Shown here: piece after piece, positions 61,501 to 64,000 of the stretch | Layout: every line of letters begins with the position of its first letter | Numbering within the stretch: position 1 is the first letter of the stretch | Assembly: GCA_036785705.1 (NCBI GenBank) | Contig: JAWUZG010000001.1 | Location: 4,402,001 to 4,466,000, forward strand | DNA from: Acanthornis magna | Lineage: Eukaryota; Chordata; Aves; Passeriformes; Acanthizidae | Direction of reading: 5' to 3' | Length of the DNA: 64,000 nt | The notes under the pieces: model-generated | What the model saw: only the letters and a program-made list of their open reading frames with translations | Database searches by the model: none | Told to the model about the DNA's origin: nothing | Position numbers and translations under genes: made by a program

Positions 61501-64000
61501 ACCAGCACTGAAAGGCAGGAGGAGCCAATCAAGTTGGGGTGAAGCTCTTTGCTGAGGCAGTGCCAGCACTGGGACGCTCTAACATTTCCCCATCCCTGCT
61601 CAGTGTGTAAATGCACCAATCTTTGTGCCAGGACAGCAGTGTGGGGAAGGGAGAGGGAGAGGATGGGCTGCCCTTTTTGGTTGGTCTGCAACAATAAATT
61701 TGATCTTGAATTTATGCTGTGGGAGCCTCGAAGGATGGTTTCTCAGCCTCAACTACTCTGCCTGTTCCTTTGCCTTGTAGCCCTGTCCCTACAGCTCCTG
61801 TTGGCTCAAGATTAGGTCTGCCACATTTTTAGCTGGGATTTGCTAAGAGGAAAATCCTCATGACAGTTTGGGAACCACCTGATGGCACATAGAGTGCAAG
61901 GAGGCTGAGAAGCTACACCAGGGGTGGCTTGGACTCCCTGGACAGCCAGCACCCAGATCAGAGGGCCTGCACTCCTCTGCTGGCACTAGACAAGGAAATG
62001 AGGCAAAGAGCCTTGAAAAACCCTTTCATTTGAATATCACTAATGTTTGTAGAAATGTGATCGAAAAATGTTGTGCTTTCACAAGATGAAAGCGACACGC
62101 ACAGCCCTGGGGTGCCTTAGTGCAGGGGTTTGTCACGTCCCTCTTAGTGGGCACGTTCCCCCTCGGTGATTTATCCCCAGCATTCCTCCAAGCCCCTCTG
62201 TGCAGGTGCATGTGGAGGGGCTGAGCTGTACGGCAGAGCAGGAGGCTGAGCACAGCCTGCAGCACAGAGGGGAACATGCAGAAATGCAGAGCACGGGAAC
62301 AATATCTGGGGAAAGATCCCCTCACTGAGGGTGTGCAAAAACCTGTGAGCCAGGAGCAGCCCATAGAATGTGTGCGTTGGGGGAGGACAGAGCTGCAGCG
62401 GGAGCTGTTAATATTGCACGACATTAAATGAAGGTTACACTGGGTAGTAGCAATGTGGGGAGGGTTATTCCCTCCCTTATAGCACCAGGAAATTCACCTT
62501 TTCACCCATGTGCAGGAATGAGAAGGAAAGGTTTGGGGACTCCCTGTGTCCCTTCCAGCAAATACATCACTGCCTGTCCATGGGAGACACCCCTACCATT
62601 TCCCATCATGTGCATTTACAACTTTATATCAACATGAATACAAAGGGTTGGGATTTCCTAAACCAGCTGCTGACCACGACAAGCCTTGGCAGGGCAGAGC
62701 TGGTGATGTGCTCCCACATGTGGGCACTGGCCAGGCTGCTGGGCTCGGGTCCCATCGCACTCAGCCCACACTCTCTGGTTGCAGCCAGCACCAGCCTTTC
62801 TCTTGACTTTGGTCAAGAGATTTTCTGGTGTCTGCCTGTAAAACCCTCTGATGGAAGCAGGACCTCACTGTCCTGGAGCAGGATCAGCACTGGTGTGGCC
62901 CTTCAGTCCTACACCCACGTTTCACAATCGGTTTAAGCCAATCTACTGTCACCCAGAGATGTGGTCCTGCCCACTCCCTGCCCTGGCTGCATGTTTCTGC
63001 TTGCTCCTTTGTGTCAGCACAACTTGTGGTGCAGCTTCCAGCAAGCTGGGTCAGTTTGGTGGCTCATTTTTCAGCCAGATTAGCAGGCTGACCTGCCTCA
63101 CCATGAGGTTCCACAGCTGCTAGCCTGGCACCGTGGTGGTGGCAGGAATGCACAGCCAGGAGTAGGGTTGGGTGAGATGGGACAGGCAAGCAGGACTGTC
63201 CCTTTTGGCAGCCAGGCAGAGCTGGATTGGCTTGAACTTCTCGTGAAAACCTGCTTTTAATTTTCCCTTTGGTAAATACAAATAATTCTCTTTTAATGGG
63301 GAAGTTGTGTGGCTCCATTGTGTTACAGAATCACTCTAACCACAGCATCTTTCTGCAGATCATAACTGAGTTAAGTGTGTTGAGCAAATAATATTTCAGC
63401 TGCTAACAGTTGAGTCAACAGCAGGGTGATCACGATTTAATCTTCTGTTTCGCAGAGGGGGACTGCACTGCTGTTTTACAAAGCCTTTTTCATCACAATA
63501 GGATTCCCTGAATCAAAGACTCACAGGTGTGATTTTTGGCTGGGAACAAACAGTTGCATTCCTATCAAATGCATTCCGCTTTCCAAGCACAAATAACTTT
63601 CAAATCCTTGGCCCAGGAGAATTGCTTTCCAGAAAAGGAAGGTGTTGCCTTCCCATGAGTTCAAAGGCTCACCAGGAATGTGGTGGTTAGGATGCTGCTA
63701 ACAAGGAATCTTTCATTACTGAGGAACAATTCCTAGAAGTTAACCACACAAAAATGCCTACAGGAGGCTCCAACTAGCAGAGTTTAGAGAAAGGAGTAAA
63801 TTCAGCCATCAGCAGTAAGAAGAAGGCTGCGTCTCCTTTTTTTGCAGAAGCTGAATAAAAACCCCGTGCTCCTTAGCTCTAAGCAATGCCCTTTCAAAAC
63901 TGATGGAGTAAAACGGACATCTCTTTCAAAGACAAGCTGAAAAGCTGCTGAATTTTCTTGTTGGTCTTTGTTGGAATATTGCTATATAATAGTCAATGGC
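58546..64000. other. Non-coding DNA, no gene seen
   Basis: No supported exon or transposon. Low-complexity stretches include a purine-rich patch at 58,605-58,655, a polypyrimidine tract at 60,102-60,192, an A11 run at about 60,419-60,427 and an AT-rich patch at 60,840-60,870. Frames of up to 142 codons (62,508-62,936) are unrecognised and overlap others in different phases. Confidence 0.5.
60102..60192. repeat. Polypyrimidine tract ending in a CT microsatellite
   Basis: About 90 bases are almost all C and T on the + strand, with irregular CTTTCTGTCC-like units, ending in an uninterrupted CT run at about 60,179-60,192. The CT end may be length-variable. Confidence 0.85.

Noticed and set aside
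62508..62936. 142-codon plus-strand frame with overlapping frames in other phases
   Set aside because: No recognisable domain, competing frames of similar length in the same DNA, and no convincing splice sites.
1..64000. tRNA, rRNA, microRNA or CRISPR-like arrays
   Set aside because: I saw no tRNA A and B box pair with a cloverleaf, no rRNA-like blocks and no regularly spaced repeats. The hairpins found are too short for microRNA precursors.

Overview
The window reads as non-coding nuclear DNA from a bird, possibly a passerine. The best evidence is the repeat content. There are about ten short, decayed fragments of CR1 LINEs, the dominant avian retroposon, with typical CR1 3' ends and a CR1 reverse-transcriptase piece carrying an FADD box. 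There is also a short match to the start of an avian ERVL-type LTR. I saw no Alu, B1 or L1 elements, no bacterial gene organisation and no RNA gene. I cannot name the species or any host gene.

No stretch could be called with confidence as a protein-coding exon. All reading frames are short, many begin at non-ATG codons, and the longest lie in GC-rich or low-complexity sequence or inside repeats. I therefore report no CDS.

Layout. Positions 1-20,500 are AT-rich and tend to A>T and C>G on the + strand, with one clear CR1 remnant (6,816-6,948) and an A/C-rich tract near 9,300-9,410. Positions 20,565-21,560 form a strong CpG island with GC boxes, a TGAGTCA (AP-1-like) site, a G-quadruplex motif and two good splice donors on the minus strand. 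This is the only convincing promoter. From 21,600 onward the + strand tends to G>C and T>A. The switch in skew at the island suggests a leftward transcription unit, perhaps with a rightward partner, with this window mostly intron and intergenic sequence.

Positions 26,695-26,749 hold the LTR scrap. Nine of the ten CR1 pieces fall between 33,070 and 58,545. Around 37,600-38,640 a CR1 reverse-transcriptase fragment lies beside a candidate disrupted minus-strand coding relic that ends in a 12-base A tract; its parent gene is unknown. The rest is unique-looking sequence with small tandem duplications, homopolymers and a few palindromes.

I did not find a clear new biological system. The items most worth checking are the CpG-island promoter with its skew switch, the disrupted minus-strand frame at 37.85-38.64 kb, and the overlapping palindromes at 30,974-31,005.
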